Assembly: GCF_025933915.1 (NCBI RefSeq)
Contig: NZ_JAICZA010000004.1
Span: 1-64,000, forward strand
Direction of reading: 5' to 3'
Source: Mycobacterium sp.
GTDB taxonomy: Bacteria; Actinomycetota; Actinomycetes; Mycobacteriales; Mycobacteriaceae
Length of the DNA stretch: 64,000 bases
This document shows positions 25,176 through 32,389 of the stretch, piece after piece. Under the pieces are notes generated by a model that made no database searches, had not been told where the DNA came from, and worked only from the letters and a program-made list of their open reading frames with translations. How positions within the stretch are numbered: the first letter of the stretch is position 1; every line of letters starts with the position of its first letter. The translations under genes were made by a program, and so were the position numbers.

Positions 25176-26192
25176 CTACTGCAACACCGTTTGGATCAAA
25201 CCCAGCCGTTGGTAGGCGTTCTCGATCTGGGCCCTTGCCTCGGCGGGCAGCTCGGCTTGCGGGGGGCGAGAGTGCGGATACGCGCCGATCGGCAGCCCCA
25301 GCAACGAGGCGGCGTACTTGAAGGCGCCACCCCAGTGGGTGAAGTAGTCCGCCCGTCCCGGGTAGCACGTCCACCACGATCCGACGTCGAGGTCGAACTG
25401 ATCGAGCCCGGACTCGCGCCCGTAGTCCATGGCCTCGACGAGCTTGTCGCTGAGCACCAAATCCCAGTACTCGGAGAACAATCGGCGCTCCGGCGTCTCG
25501 AACAGGTAGCCCGCGGTACCCAGTTGCGCCGGGCACACGATCCCGTCGCGCAGCCATCCGGCCCGATACACCGTCCTGTCGCATTCCCACACCGCAAGAC
25601 CGGGTGCCAGCTCATGCAGCATGCGGCTGCTCGCCGGCCGGAAGGCGCCCTCCTTGGTGGCGCACACCGCGGGCACCTCGTTATAGACCCGTGCGCTCTC
25701 GGCCGGGGTCAACACGTAGCCCGACGACGGCGAATTGAACATGCCCAAAGCGATGTTCGTGCGCGCAGCCACGTATTGGAAAAAGCGCAGCACGCCTTCG
25801 CCGCCGTGGGCCTCCATCATCGGCGTTTGGATGTAAACGATGTCAGCGCCGGCCCCCTGGGCGTGCAACGTCAAATCCACACAGTCCTTCGCCGACATGG
25901 CCGCCGTGCATGCCTGCACCACCACACCGGGGTTGATGCCGCGCGCCTCCTCGACCGCCACCTCCAGCAGGCGTTTGCGCTCGTCGAGGGTCAGCGACCA
26001 GAACTCGGCGATGCCACTGGTGCACCACAACATCGGGTGCCCGAGATCGCCGACGCAGTAGCGCACCAGCACCCGGTAGGCGTCCCAGTCGATGTCGTCG
26101 CCGTCGGTGCCGCAGAACGGGGTGTAGAGGGAATCACCGATCCCCCGCAATGCGCCGGGCGCCCACGCGCGCGCCTCTGCTGCCGTAGCCAC
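25176..26192 (-). CDS. DapA-family (dihydrodipicolinate synthase-like) aldolase/dehydratase
   Basis: 338 residues, longer than DapA (about 290). The Schiff-base Lys is in CATKEGAF, and the N-terminal CTSGIAEF corresponds to the GTTGE carboxylate-binding turn. The Tyr of the usual YNxP motif is Phe here (MFNSPSSG), and the YY-NxP loop reads TPMMEAHG, so true DapA activity is unlikely. The family includes pyruvate aldolases and hydratase-aldolases that cut side chains from ring compounds. A retro-aldol step in the cluster pathway is plausible. It follows the SDR gene by 43 bases under operator E. Confidence 0.82.
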   Translation of the reverse strand: MATAAEARAWAPGALRGIGDSLYTPFCGTDGDDIDWDAYRVLVRYCVGDLGHPMLWCTSGIAEFWSLTLDERKRLLEVAVEEARGINPGVVVQACTAAMSAKDCVDLTLHAQGAGADIVYIQTPMMEAHGGEGVLRFFQYVAARTNIALGMFNSPSSGYVLTPAESARVYNEVPAVCATKEGAFRPASSRMLHELAPGLAVWECDRTVYRAGWLRDGIVCPAQLGTAGYLFETPERRLFSEYWDLVLSDKLVEAMDYGRESGLDQFDLDVGSWWTCYPGRADYFTHWGGAFKYAASLLGLPIGAYPHSRPPQAELPAEARAQIENAYQRLGLIQTVLQ

Positions 26193-26235
26193 AGTCGACT
26201 CCTTCTGTCTGCCAATCGATTTCTTCGGCCTGTCC

Positions 26236-27033
26236 TCAGGTGAAGTCCGAACCGCCGTCGACGTTGATGTTGGCTCCGGTCATGTAGGAGTTGCGCCGCG
26301 AGGCGAGGAACGCCGCGACCGGGCCGATTTCTTCCGGAAGGCCCGCGCGCGGCATGTGCGCGGGATGACCGAAATGCTTACCGATGGCCTCCATCAGGGC
26401 ATAGGGATCGTGGCCGTCGACGCCCACCGAATCCGCCCAGCCGACCAGTGATTCCGACGCAATGCTGCCTGGGGATACCACGTTGACCAAGATCTCGTCC
26501 TTGGCCAGCAACAGGGACAGGTTCTTTGAAACGCTCGTCAGCATCGATTTCGCCGCCGTGTAGGCGGGCAGCATGACACTTTGCCGCTGAGTCGAGTGCG
26601 CCGAGAAGTTGACGATCCGCGCCCATTGCGCCTTGCGCAGCAGCGGAAGCGCCGCACGCACGCAGCGCACCATGCCCAGCACCCCGTCTTCGACGGATTG
26701 ACGCCATTGGTCGTCGGTCAGATCCTCGAAAGTGCCCGCAGCGCCCGGCCCCACCGTGATGACCAGAGCGTTGAGTTCGCCGTCCCAGCGCCGGGAAAGC
26801 TCGCCGAACACCTCGTCGACCGCGGCGTCGTCCCCGATGTCAGCCGCGAGTCCGAGTGCGTCCGGGCTACCACGCTGGGTGAGATCGGTCACCGCGGAGT
26901 CGAGCGCGTCGCGGCTACGGCCGACCACCGCGACTCGGGCGCCCTCATCGGCAAGGCAGCGGGCGGTGGCCAAGCCCATACCGCGACTGCCGCCGACCAC
27001 CAGCGCGGTGGCATTCGCCAGCCCTAGATCCAT
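26236..27033 (-). CDS. Short-chain dehydrogenase/reductase
   Basis: 265 residues. The cofactor motif is GGSRGMG, an Arg in VVGRSRD favours NADP, the catalytic region has NFSAHSTQ and YTAAKSM, and the C-terminus ends in GANINVDGG. The usual NNAG is replaced by ITVGPGA, a variant seen in some SDRs. It is first in a two-gene minus operon with the DapA-like aldolase, so it may prepare or reduce that enzyme's substrate. Its start lies 61 bases from operator E, on the other side of which is the TetR gene. Confidence 0.85.
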   Translation of the reverse strand: MDLGLANATALVVGGSRGMGLATARCLADEGARVAVVGRSRDALDSAVTDLTQRGSPDALGLAADIGDDAAVDEVFGELSRRWDGELNALVITVGPGAAGTFEDLTDDQWRQSVEDGVLGMVRCVRAALPLLRKAQWARIVNFSAHSTQRQSVMLPAYTAAKSMLTSVSKNLSLLLAKDEILVNVVSPGSIASESLVGWADSVGVDGHDPYALMEAIGKHFGHPAHMPRAGLPEEIGPVAAFLASRRNSYMTGANINVDGGSDFT

Positions 27034-27094
27034 TGCGTAATCCGTAGCCCTAACCTGGTCATTTTCGCCTGTCCAGCCGATTTACCAAAAAGCC

Positions 27095-27113
27095 TACGAT
27101 AGGTATTACAGTA
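27095..27113. promoter_or_regulatory. Operator site E, between SDR and tetR
   Basis: TACGATAG-GTA-TTACAGTA; read on the other strand the strong arm is TACTGTAA. It sits in the 207-base divergent gap between the SDR gene and the TetR gene and could control both. A second, looser TAC/GTA repeat (TACGACACGTAAGCGTA, from 27126) lies just downstream. Confidence 0.65.
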
Positions 27114-27240
27114 GCAGAGGGAAAATACGACACGTAAGCGTATACGCAGGTCAGAACAGAAGAGCCGGTAAATTCGACTTTACCGGCAGTAAGGCTGCCA
27201 GACCGCATGCACGAAACTGATTTTGATGGAGGTGCCCGTA

Positions 27241-28026
27241 GTGGCAAAACAGGCAACCGCCGATAAACGCCAGCGACGCGAACGCGGGTCCATCAATCCC
27301 GACGACATCATCAGCGGCGCATTCGAACTCGCGGAGCAGGTGTCGATCGACAACTTGAGCATGCCGTTGCTCGGCAAACATCTCGGCGTCGGTGTGACGA
27401 GCATCTACTGGTACTTCCGCAAGAAGGACGACCTGCTCAACGCGATGACCGACCGCGCGCTGAGCAAGTACGTGTTCGCCACCCCCTATGTCGAAGCCAG
27501 CGACTGGCGAGAGACCCTGCGCAACCACGCGCGCTTGATGCGTAAGACGTTCATGGGTAACCCCATTCTGTGCGACCTGATTCTGATTCGGGCGGCCCTG
27601 TCCCCGAAGGCGGCGCGGATGGGCGCACAGGAGATGGAAGCGGCGGTTTCCAATCTGGTGCAGGCCGGCCTGTCGCCGGAGGATGCGTTCGACACCTATT
27701 CGGCGGTTTCGGTTCACGTCCGTGGATCCGTGGTGCTGCAACGGCTTTACGAAAAGAACCAATCGTCGGATCTGGGCCCCCGCGCCATCGAGGACGCCGT
27801 GGCCATCGATCCCGAAAAGACCCCGCTCCTTGCGCAAGTGACCCGCATAGGACATCGGATCGGGGCGCCGGACGAAACCAACTTCGAGTACGGGCTCACC
27901 TGCATCCTCGATCACGCCAGCCGGCTGATCGACGAGAGCAACGGGGCGAAAGGCAAGGCGGGGGCAAGCCGGCAGCGCAAGACGTCGACCGCGCGAGGGC
28001 GGTCCAAGGCGCCGGCGAATCGCTAG
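27241..28026 (+). CDS. TetR-family transcriptional regulator, candidate regulon repressor
   Basis: 261 residues. The N-terminal DNA-binding domain shows helix-turn-helix residues in SMPLLGKHLGVGVTSIYWYF followed by KKDDLLNAM, the TetR signature, at about residues 30-65. The remaining helices form a ligand-binding domain with no sequence clue to the ligand. The last 25 residues are very basic (KGKAGASRQRKTSTARGRSK), which could strengthen DNA binding. The GTG at 27241 has GGAGG eight bases upstream; an ATG at 27226 and a TTG at 27223 are less well placed. Its promoter carries one of the six shared operators, so autoregulation and control of the cluster are likely. Confidence 0.88.
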   Translation: MAKQATADKRQRRERGSINPDDIISGAFELAEQVSIDNLSMPLLGKHLGVGVTSIYWYFRKKDDLLNAMTDRALSKYVFATPYVEASDWRETLRNHARLMRKTFMGNPILCDLILIRAALSPKAARMGAQEMEAAVSNLVQAGLSPEDAFDTYSAVSVHVRGSVVLQRLYEKNQSSDLGPRAIEDAVAIDPEKTPLLAQVTRIGHRIGAPDETNFEYGLTCILDHASRLIDESNGAKGKAGASRQRKTSTARGRSKAPANR

Positions 28027-28044
28027 CCGTATCCGAAACGCTTG

Positions 28045-28941
28045 TCACACCTCGGGTTCCGGTACGTGGAAGTGCTCATCGCGTAGCCGGAAGGCCTCCT
28101 TGGCGCCGTGCTGTGCGCGGGTTTTGACGAAGTTGAACTCACCCGGCCCGAATTGCAGGTTGGTGCCGTAGGCGTGGAACAGATAGCTGGCGACCTCCTC
28201 GCCCTGGTACGCCTGGCTCTGCTCGACAAGCCGGAATGCCTCTTTGGCGATGACGACCCCGTCGGCCGGCATCTTCGCCGCCTTCTCGGCCCAGTAGCGC
28301 GCCCGAGCCGTCACCGAGCCGGGATCGCAGGTGTCCGTGAAGATTCCGAGGTGTTCGATCTCGCCCGCTTCGATGATGTCACCGGTCAACAGCAGGCGCC
28401 GGGCCAGCACCGGCCCGAGCCGGTGAAAGAACATGTGCAAGCTGCCCAGGGCCGGGCCGAGGAAGCGGGTCGCCGGCATGCCGATCCGGGTGTCGCGCGC
28501 GATGACCGAGATGTCGGTCATCAACGCCATCTCGAAGCCGCCGCCGAGCGCGTAGCCGGCGATCTCCCCCACCGTCACCTTCGGGAAGCCCATGAGGTTG
28601 TGATAGAAGCCAAAAGACTTGCGGTCCACGGTGAGTCGCCGACGCTGACTCGGACGGCGTTTGGCGGCCGCGTCATCGGACGCCGTGGCCCTGTCGCCGT
28701 ACCACCCGTAGGCATTGTTCATGTCGGCGCCGGTGGAAAAGACCCCCTCGGCTCCGCGCAGTAACACCACCGTGATGTCGTCGTCTTCGGCGACCCGATC
28801 CAGACAACGGGCGACGGCCTCGCGCATGGTGGCGTCGTAGGAGTTGCGTTGTTGGGGATTGTTCAGCGTGATGGTCGCGATGCGTCGCTCGGGATCGATG
28901 TCAAAAAGCACACGATCGTCAGAGGTGCTCGAAACGCTCAT
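28045..28941 (-). CDS. Crotonase-family protein lacking an obvious catalytic Glu
   Basis: 298 residues. The oxyanion-hole motifs EGVFSTGADMNN and GYALGGGFEMALM are intact, but the region that normally carries the catalytic Glu reads GMPATRFLGPALGSLH with none in place. It may therefore be an isomerase, hydrolase or retro-aldol/Claisen-type crotonase rather than a hydratase. A charged insert (AAAKRRPSQRRRLTVDRK) precedes the second motif. The gene starts inside the stop of the upstream hotdog gene (ATGA), and its stop faces the tetR stop 18 bases away. Confidence 0.83.
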   Translation of the reverse strand: MSVSSTSDDRVLFDIDPERRIATITLNNPQQRNSYDATMREAVARCLDRVAEDDDITVVLLRGAEGVFSTGADMNNAYGWYGDRATASDDAAAKRRPSQRRRLTVDRKSFGFYHNLMGFPKVTVGEIAGYALGGGFEMALMTDISVIARDTRIGMPATRFLGPALGSLHMFFHRLGPVLARRLLLTGDIIEAGEIEHLGIFTDTCDPGSVTARARYWAEKAAKMPADGVVIAKEAFRLVEQSQAYQGEEVASYLFHAYGTNLQFGPGEFNFVKTRAQHGAKEAFRLRDEHFHVPEPEV

Positions 28942-29627
28942 TTATCGGACTCCTTTCGGCGCCTGCCGAACCGCGATCCGGCAAGCTTCTCCGGCCGTGA
29001 CGCCAACGTGTCGACCTCGCCCGTACACAGCACTTCGTCGTCGAGCAGCAGGCGCGCGGTCGACGTGATGCCCTGTTCGCCCTCGGATCGGGTGATGTCG
29101 AATCCCAGCCCCGTCAACAGCGGGGTGGGCCTGCGGAAGGTCACGGCCAAGGATCGGGTTTTGCCGGAAAGACCGGTGACGCAATTGTGGTGCTGGATGA
29201 CGCAGTCGAAGAAGACGCCCAGGAACCCGCCATGCACCAGTCCCGGCGGCCCTTCGTATATCAGCGGGAAGTCGACGCGTCCCAGGGCTTTCTCGGAGTC
29301 GAGTTGGGTGAACCGGTACTCGGGAAAGCACGGGTTGTAGGCGCCGATGTCGGTCGCGTGGTTGAGGTAGACGCGCCGGGGATCGTCGGGCATCTCGCCG
29401 ATGCGCGGCGCGTTGTCCGCCGGCGCGGCGGCGGACAGCTCGCTCTCCCACTCGGCGAACCTCTCCAGCATCGAGTCCACCGCGCGGTGCGGATGCTCGA
29501 GGGACACCAGCAGTGAGCTGATGCGGCGCATGGCGGCGGCGGCGGCCACGGTCTGAGCCAGCGGCGCTTCGCCGAATCTGGCGTCGTCGCTGCGCGTCGA
29601 CGCGGCGTGCCCCTCCGGCAAGGTCAT
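28938..29627 (-). CDS. Hotdog-fold thioesterase-like protein
   Basis: 229 residues. The central PaaI-like motif is GPPGLVHGGFLGVFFDCVIQHHN, and the C-terminal strand TRSLAVTFRRPTPLL fits the second half of the fold. The first 90 residues are a helical extension with no clear family. The ATG at 29627 is preceded by GAGGAGGAG, which is part of a duplicated 38-base sequence. It is co-transcribed with the crotonase-like gene downstream. Operator F lies 182 bases upstream, so control by it is possible but less certain than for the divergent gene. Confidence 0.8.
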   Translation of the reverse strand: MTLPEGHAASTRSDDARFGEAPLAQTVAAAAAMRRISSLLVSLEHPHRAVDSMLERFAEWESELSAAAPADNAPRIGEMPDDPRRVYLNHATDIGAYNPCFPEYRFTQLDSEKALGRVDFPLIYEGPPGLVHGGFLGVFFDCVIQHHNCVTGLSGKTRSLAVTFRRPTPLLTGLGFDITRSEGEQGITSTARLLLDDEVLCTGEVDTLASRPEKLAGSRFGRRRKESDK

Positions 29628-29628
29628 A

Positions 29629-29666
29629 GGCGCCACTCCTCCTCATCGCTTCGCTCTGCATCGTCG
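29629..29666 (-). repeat. Direct repeat copy 1, carries the ribosome binding site
   Basis: On the minus strand it reads CGACGATGCAGAGCGAAGCG, then ATGAGGAGGAGTGGCGCC, ending next to the ATG of the hotdog gene. The GAGGAGGAG serves as its Shine-Dalgarno sequence. A near-identical copy lies about 52 bases further upstream. Similar short elements recur before genes in other mycobacteria as far as I recall. Confidence 0.7.
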
Positions 29667-29680
29667 CCGACGACACGATC

Positions 29681-29719
29681 GGCGCCGCTCCTCCTCATCG
29701 CTTGCGCTCTGCATCGTCG
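29681..29719 (-). repeat. Direct repeat copy 2
   Basis: Differs from copy 1 by one inserted base (GCAAGCG for GAAGCG) and one substitution (GCGGC for GTGGC). It has no start codon after it at the right distance, so it looks like a tandem duplication of the leader element. Confidence 0.7.
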
Positions 29720-29809
29720 TCGGCGCGGGCCGTGATTTCCTCTTTCACCTGAGATGTTTCGCAGGCAGCGTATCCTTGCTAACTTATACAGCGTATCAAT
29801 CGTATTGCC

Positions 29810-29828
29810 TACTGTATGGGTAACCGTA
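29810..29828. promoter_or_regulatory. Operator site F, 19-bp interrupted inverted repeat
   Basis: TACTGTAT-GGG-TAACCGTA, 25 bases before the GTG of the enoyl-CoA hydratase gene at 29854, the same distance as site A from the Rieske gene. The AT-rich stretch just upstream (29785-29806) contains further TAC/GTA steps, but no second full site is convincing. Confidence 0.68.
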
Positions 29829-29853
29829 TCGGCGGAGAAAGGCCGGGGCGACG

Positions 29854-30675
29854 GTGAGTCAGGGGGCCGACACGGCCGGAGCCGAGGGTTCGGTAACAGT
29901 GCACCGAGACGGTGCGGTGTTACTGATGACGCTCGATCGTCCATCCCGGCGTAACTCGTTGACACAGTTGATGATCGGGGCATTGGTCGAGTCGCTGACC
30001 GACGCCGCCTCCGATGATTCGCTACGTGCCGTGCACATCCGGGGCGCCGGAGACGATTTCTGCGCCGGCGCCGACTGGGTGGCCGCCAACGATCCCGGCG
30101 GGCAACGCCCCCGCACCGGTGATCTGGTGCGCCGGATTCCCCACGCCGCCCACCGCGTGATCGAACTCGTCGCCAGCATTCAGCTGCCGGTGGTGTGCAG
30201 CGTGCGGGGATGGGCCGTGGGATTCGGCTGCAACCTCGCGTTGGCCGCTGACTTCACCGTGGCCGCCGGCGATGCGGTGTTCTGGGAACCTTTCATCGAC
30301 CGCGGCTTCAGCCCGGACTCGGGATCCACCTGGCTGCTGCCCCGGCTCGTCGGCGTGGCGCGGGCCCGGCGAATGCTGCTGCTCGGTGAGAAGGTGGGCG
30401 GGCACGACGCGGCCGACTGGGGACTGATTCACCAGGCGGTAAACGGCCCCGAACTCGACCACACCGCCGAGGAGTTGGTGGGCCGGCTGGCCTCCGGCCC
30501 GACGGCGGCGATCGGGCTGGCCAAGCAGGCCCTGAACTTCGGCCAGCATGCATCGCTGAACCAATCGCTGAGCCAGGAGTTGTTCAACCTGGAGTTATCT
30601 TGCCGGACAGGTGATTTCAAGGAGGGTCTGGAGGCCTTCCGGCAGCGACGGGATCCGGATTTTCGTGGACGCTAG
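29854..30675 (+). CDS. Enoyl-CoA hydratase/isomerase family protein
   Basis: 273 residues from a GTG start. Crotonase motifs are DDFCAGADWVA and RGWAVGFGCNLAL. At the catalytic Glu region it reads DRGFSPDSGSTWLLPR, with Asp rather than Glu, as in PaaG-type isomerases. It is the first of three enoyl-CoA hydratase-family genes in a row, followed by three acyl-CoA synthetases, all on the plus strand. It may shift or hydrate a double bond in a cyclic or branched acyl-CoA. Operator F lies just upstream. Confidence 0.86.
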   Translation: MSQGADTAGAEGSVTVHRDGAVLLMTLDRPSRRNSLTQLMIGALVESLTDAASDDSLRAVHIRGAGDDFCAGADWVAANDPGGQRPRTGDLVRRIPHAAHRVIELVASIQLPVVCSVRGWAVGFGCNLALAADFTVAAGDAVFWEPFIDRGFSPDSGSTWLLPRLVGVARARRMLLLGEKVGGHDAADWGLIHQAVNGPELDHTAEELVGRLASGPTAAIGLAKQALNFGQHASLNQSLSQELFNLELSCRTGDFKEGLEAFRQRRDPDFRGR

Positions 30676-30733
30676 CTCCTGGGCGCCGAGTGTGGGCGCT
30701 ACGCACCGGAATTGTCTCAACTCCGTCCATATC

Positions 30734-30749
30734 CCCCACGCTCGTGGGG
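30734..30749. terminator. Small GC-rich hairpin between two echA genes
   Basis: CCCCAC, loop GCTC, GTGGGG, in the 104-base gap between two co-directional crotonase genes. It could attenuate or terminate read-through; there is no T-run. The same gap begins with GCGCCGAGTGTG, a string also found at 17688. Confidence 0.3.
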
Positions 30750-30779
30750 TGCACCGGGCGCCATACGAAGGGATGATCG

Positions 30780-31592
30780 ATGCCCACTGATTCGTTCGAC
30801 ACCATCAAGTACGAGGTCGACGGGCACACCGCGACCATCACCCTGAACCGCCCGGATGCGCTCAACGCGCTCAGCCCGCACATGATCACCGAACTGCGGG
30901 CCGCCTACGACGAGGCCGAAAACGACGACAGCGTCTGGCTCACCATCGTTACCGGCACCGGCCGCGCGTTCTGTACCGGCGCCGACGTCAAAGAAATTCC
31001 CGAAGACGGCAAGGTGATCTACGAGCGGCCATACCTGTCGACATACGACCAATGGGAGGCGCCGCAGGAAGGGACGCCGCCCTTTCGCACGACGGCCAAG
31101 CCGGTGCTGACCGCGGTGAACGGCATCTGCTGTGGCGCCGGCATGGATTGGGTCACGACGACAGACATCGTCATCGCGTCCGAGCAGGCGACCTTTTTCG
31201 ATCCGCACGTCAGCATCGGGCTGGTGGCCGGCCGCGAGTTGGTGCGGGTGTCCCGCGTGTTACCCCGCTCGGTCACGCTGCGGATGGCCTTGATGGGCAA
31301 GCACGAGCGGATGAGCGCCGAGCGCGCCTACGAGCTCGGGCTGATCAGTGAAGTCGTCGAGCACGACCGTCTGCTGGACCGCGCCCACGAGATCGCCGAC
31401 ATCGTCAATTCCAATGCGCCGCTGGCTGTCCGGGGCACCCGGCTCGCCATCCTCAAGGGCCTGAATGTGCCGCTGCACGAGGCGGAGATACTCGCCGAAA
31501 CGTTTCGCGAGCGGGTGCTGCGAACCGAGGATGCGGCCGAGGGCCCCCGGGCGTTTGTCGAAAAGCGCAAACCGAATTGGCAGTGCCGGTGA
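30780..31592 (+). CDS. Enoyl-CoA hydratase family protein
   Basis: 270 residues. Motifs are GRAFCTGADVKE for the first oxyanion-hole strand and NGICCGAGMDWVTTTD for the second. The catalytic region FFDPHVSIGLVAGRELVRVSR keeps an Asp/Glu pattern, but not at the exact classical spacing. It is closely similar in layout to the next gene, so the two probably arose by duplication. Its GAAGGGATG leader sits a few bases before the ATG. The stop overlaps the GTG of the following gene. Confidence 0.86.
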   Translation: MPTDSFDTIKYEVDGHTATITLNRPDALNALSPHMITELRAAYDEAENDDSVWLTIVTGTGRAFCTGADVKEIPEDGKVIYERPYLSTYDQWEAPQEGTPPFRTTAKPVLTAVNGICCGAGMDWVTTTDIVIASEQATFFDPHVSIGLVAGRELVRVSRVLPRSVTLRMALMGKHERMSAERAYELGLISEVVEHDRLLDRAHEIADIVNSNAPLAVRGTRLAILKGLNVPLHEAEILAETFRERVLRTEDAAEGPRAFVEKRKPNWQCR

Positions 31593-32389
31593 GCAAGCCG
31601 ATGAAGTTCGAGACCATCCTGCTCGAGGTCGACGCCGCCGACCACGTCGCCACCATCACACTGAATCGGCCCGAGCGGTTGAACGCGTTCAACCGCACCA
31701 TGTGTGAGGAGATGGCCCGCGCCTGGCACGCGGTCAAGCTCGACGAGTCGGTGCACGCGGTGGTGCTGCGAGCCGCCGGCGACCGTGCGTTCAGCACCGG
31801 ACTGGACATCAAGGAGTCCTACGGGCAGCCCGAAAACGTCTGGAACCACGAAGATCCCGGCGAAGCCCTGAGCCCCAAGTGGCAGAAGATGTGGAAACCC
31901 GTGGTCTGCGCGGTCCAGGGCATGTGCACGGCCGGCGCGTTCTACTTCATCAACGAATCCGACGTGGTCATCTGTTCGGACGACGCCACATTTTTCGACT
32001 CCCACGTATCGGCCGGCCTGGTCTGCGCCCTGGAACCGATCGGGCTGATGCGGCGCGTCGGCCTCGGGGACACGTTGCGTATTGCGCTGATGGGCAACGA
32101 CGAGCGGGTCAGCGCCGACACCGCGCTGCGGATCGGATTGGTCTCCGAGATCGTCTCTTCCGATCAGCTCTGGAGCCGGGCCCATGAGATCGCGGCGACC
32201 ATCGCCGCCAAGCCGCCGACGGCGACTCAGGGCACGGTGAAAGCGATTTGGGAATCGCTGGACAAGCCGTACCGCGCGGCCCTGGAACAGGGCCTCATCT
32301 ACACGCGGCTGGGAAACCCGCTGGGCACCGCGGAACTGGCCGCGCAGCAGGTCCCCGGCGGCGCCACGCGCACACCGACGGTCCGCTGA
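31589..32389 (+). CDS. Enoyl-CoA hydratase family protein
   Basis: 266 residues from a GTG that overlaps the previous stop (GTGA). Crotonase motifs are DRAFSTGLDIKESYG and QGMCTAGAFYFINESD. The catalytic loop reads FFDSHVSAGLVCALEPIG, paralleling the upstream paralogue (FFDPHVSIGLVAGRE). The second oxyanion motif lacks the usual GGG, so its activity may be unusual. The stop overlaps the ATG of the acyl-CoA synthetase downstream (TGATG). Confidence 0.84.
   Translation: MSKPMKFETILLEVDAADHVATITLNRPERLNAFNRTMCEEMARAWHAVKLDESVHAVVLRAAGDRAFSTGLDIKESYGQPENVWNHEDPGEALSPKWQKMWKPVVCAVQGMCTAGAFYFINESDVVICSDDATFFDSHVSAGLVCALEPIGLMRRVGLGDTLRIALMGNDERVSADTALRIGLVSEIVSSDQLWSRAHEIAATIAAKPPTATQGTVKAIWESLDKPYRAALEQGLIYTRLGNPLGTAELAAQQVPGGATRTPTVR

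Noticed and set aside
4800-29850. KstR or KstR2 control of the cluster
   Set aside because: The intergenic regions read by eye lack the AAC-N2-GTT core of KstR and the AAGCAAG-type arms of KstR2; the recurring motif is different.
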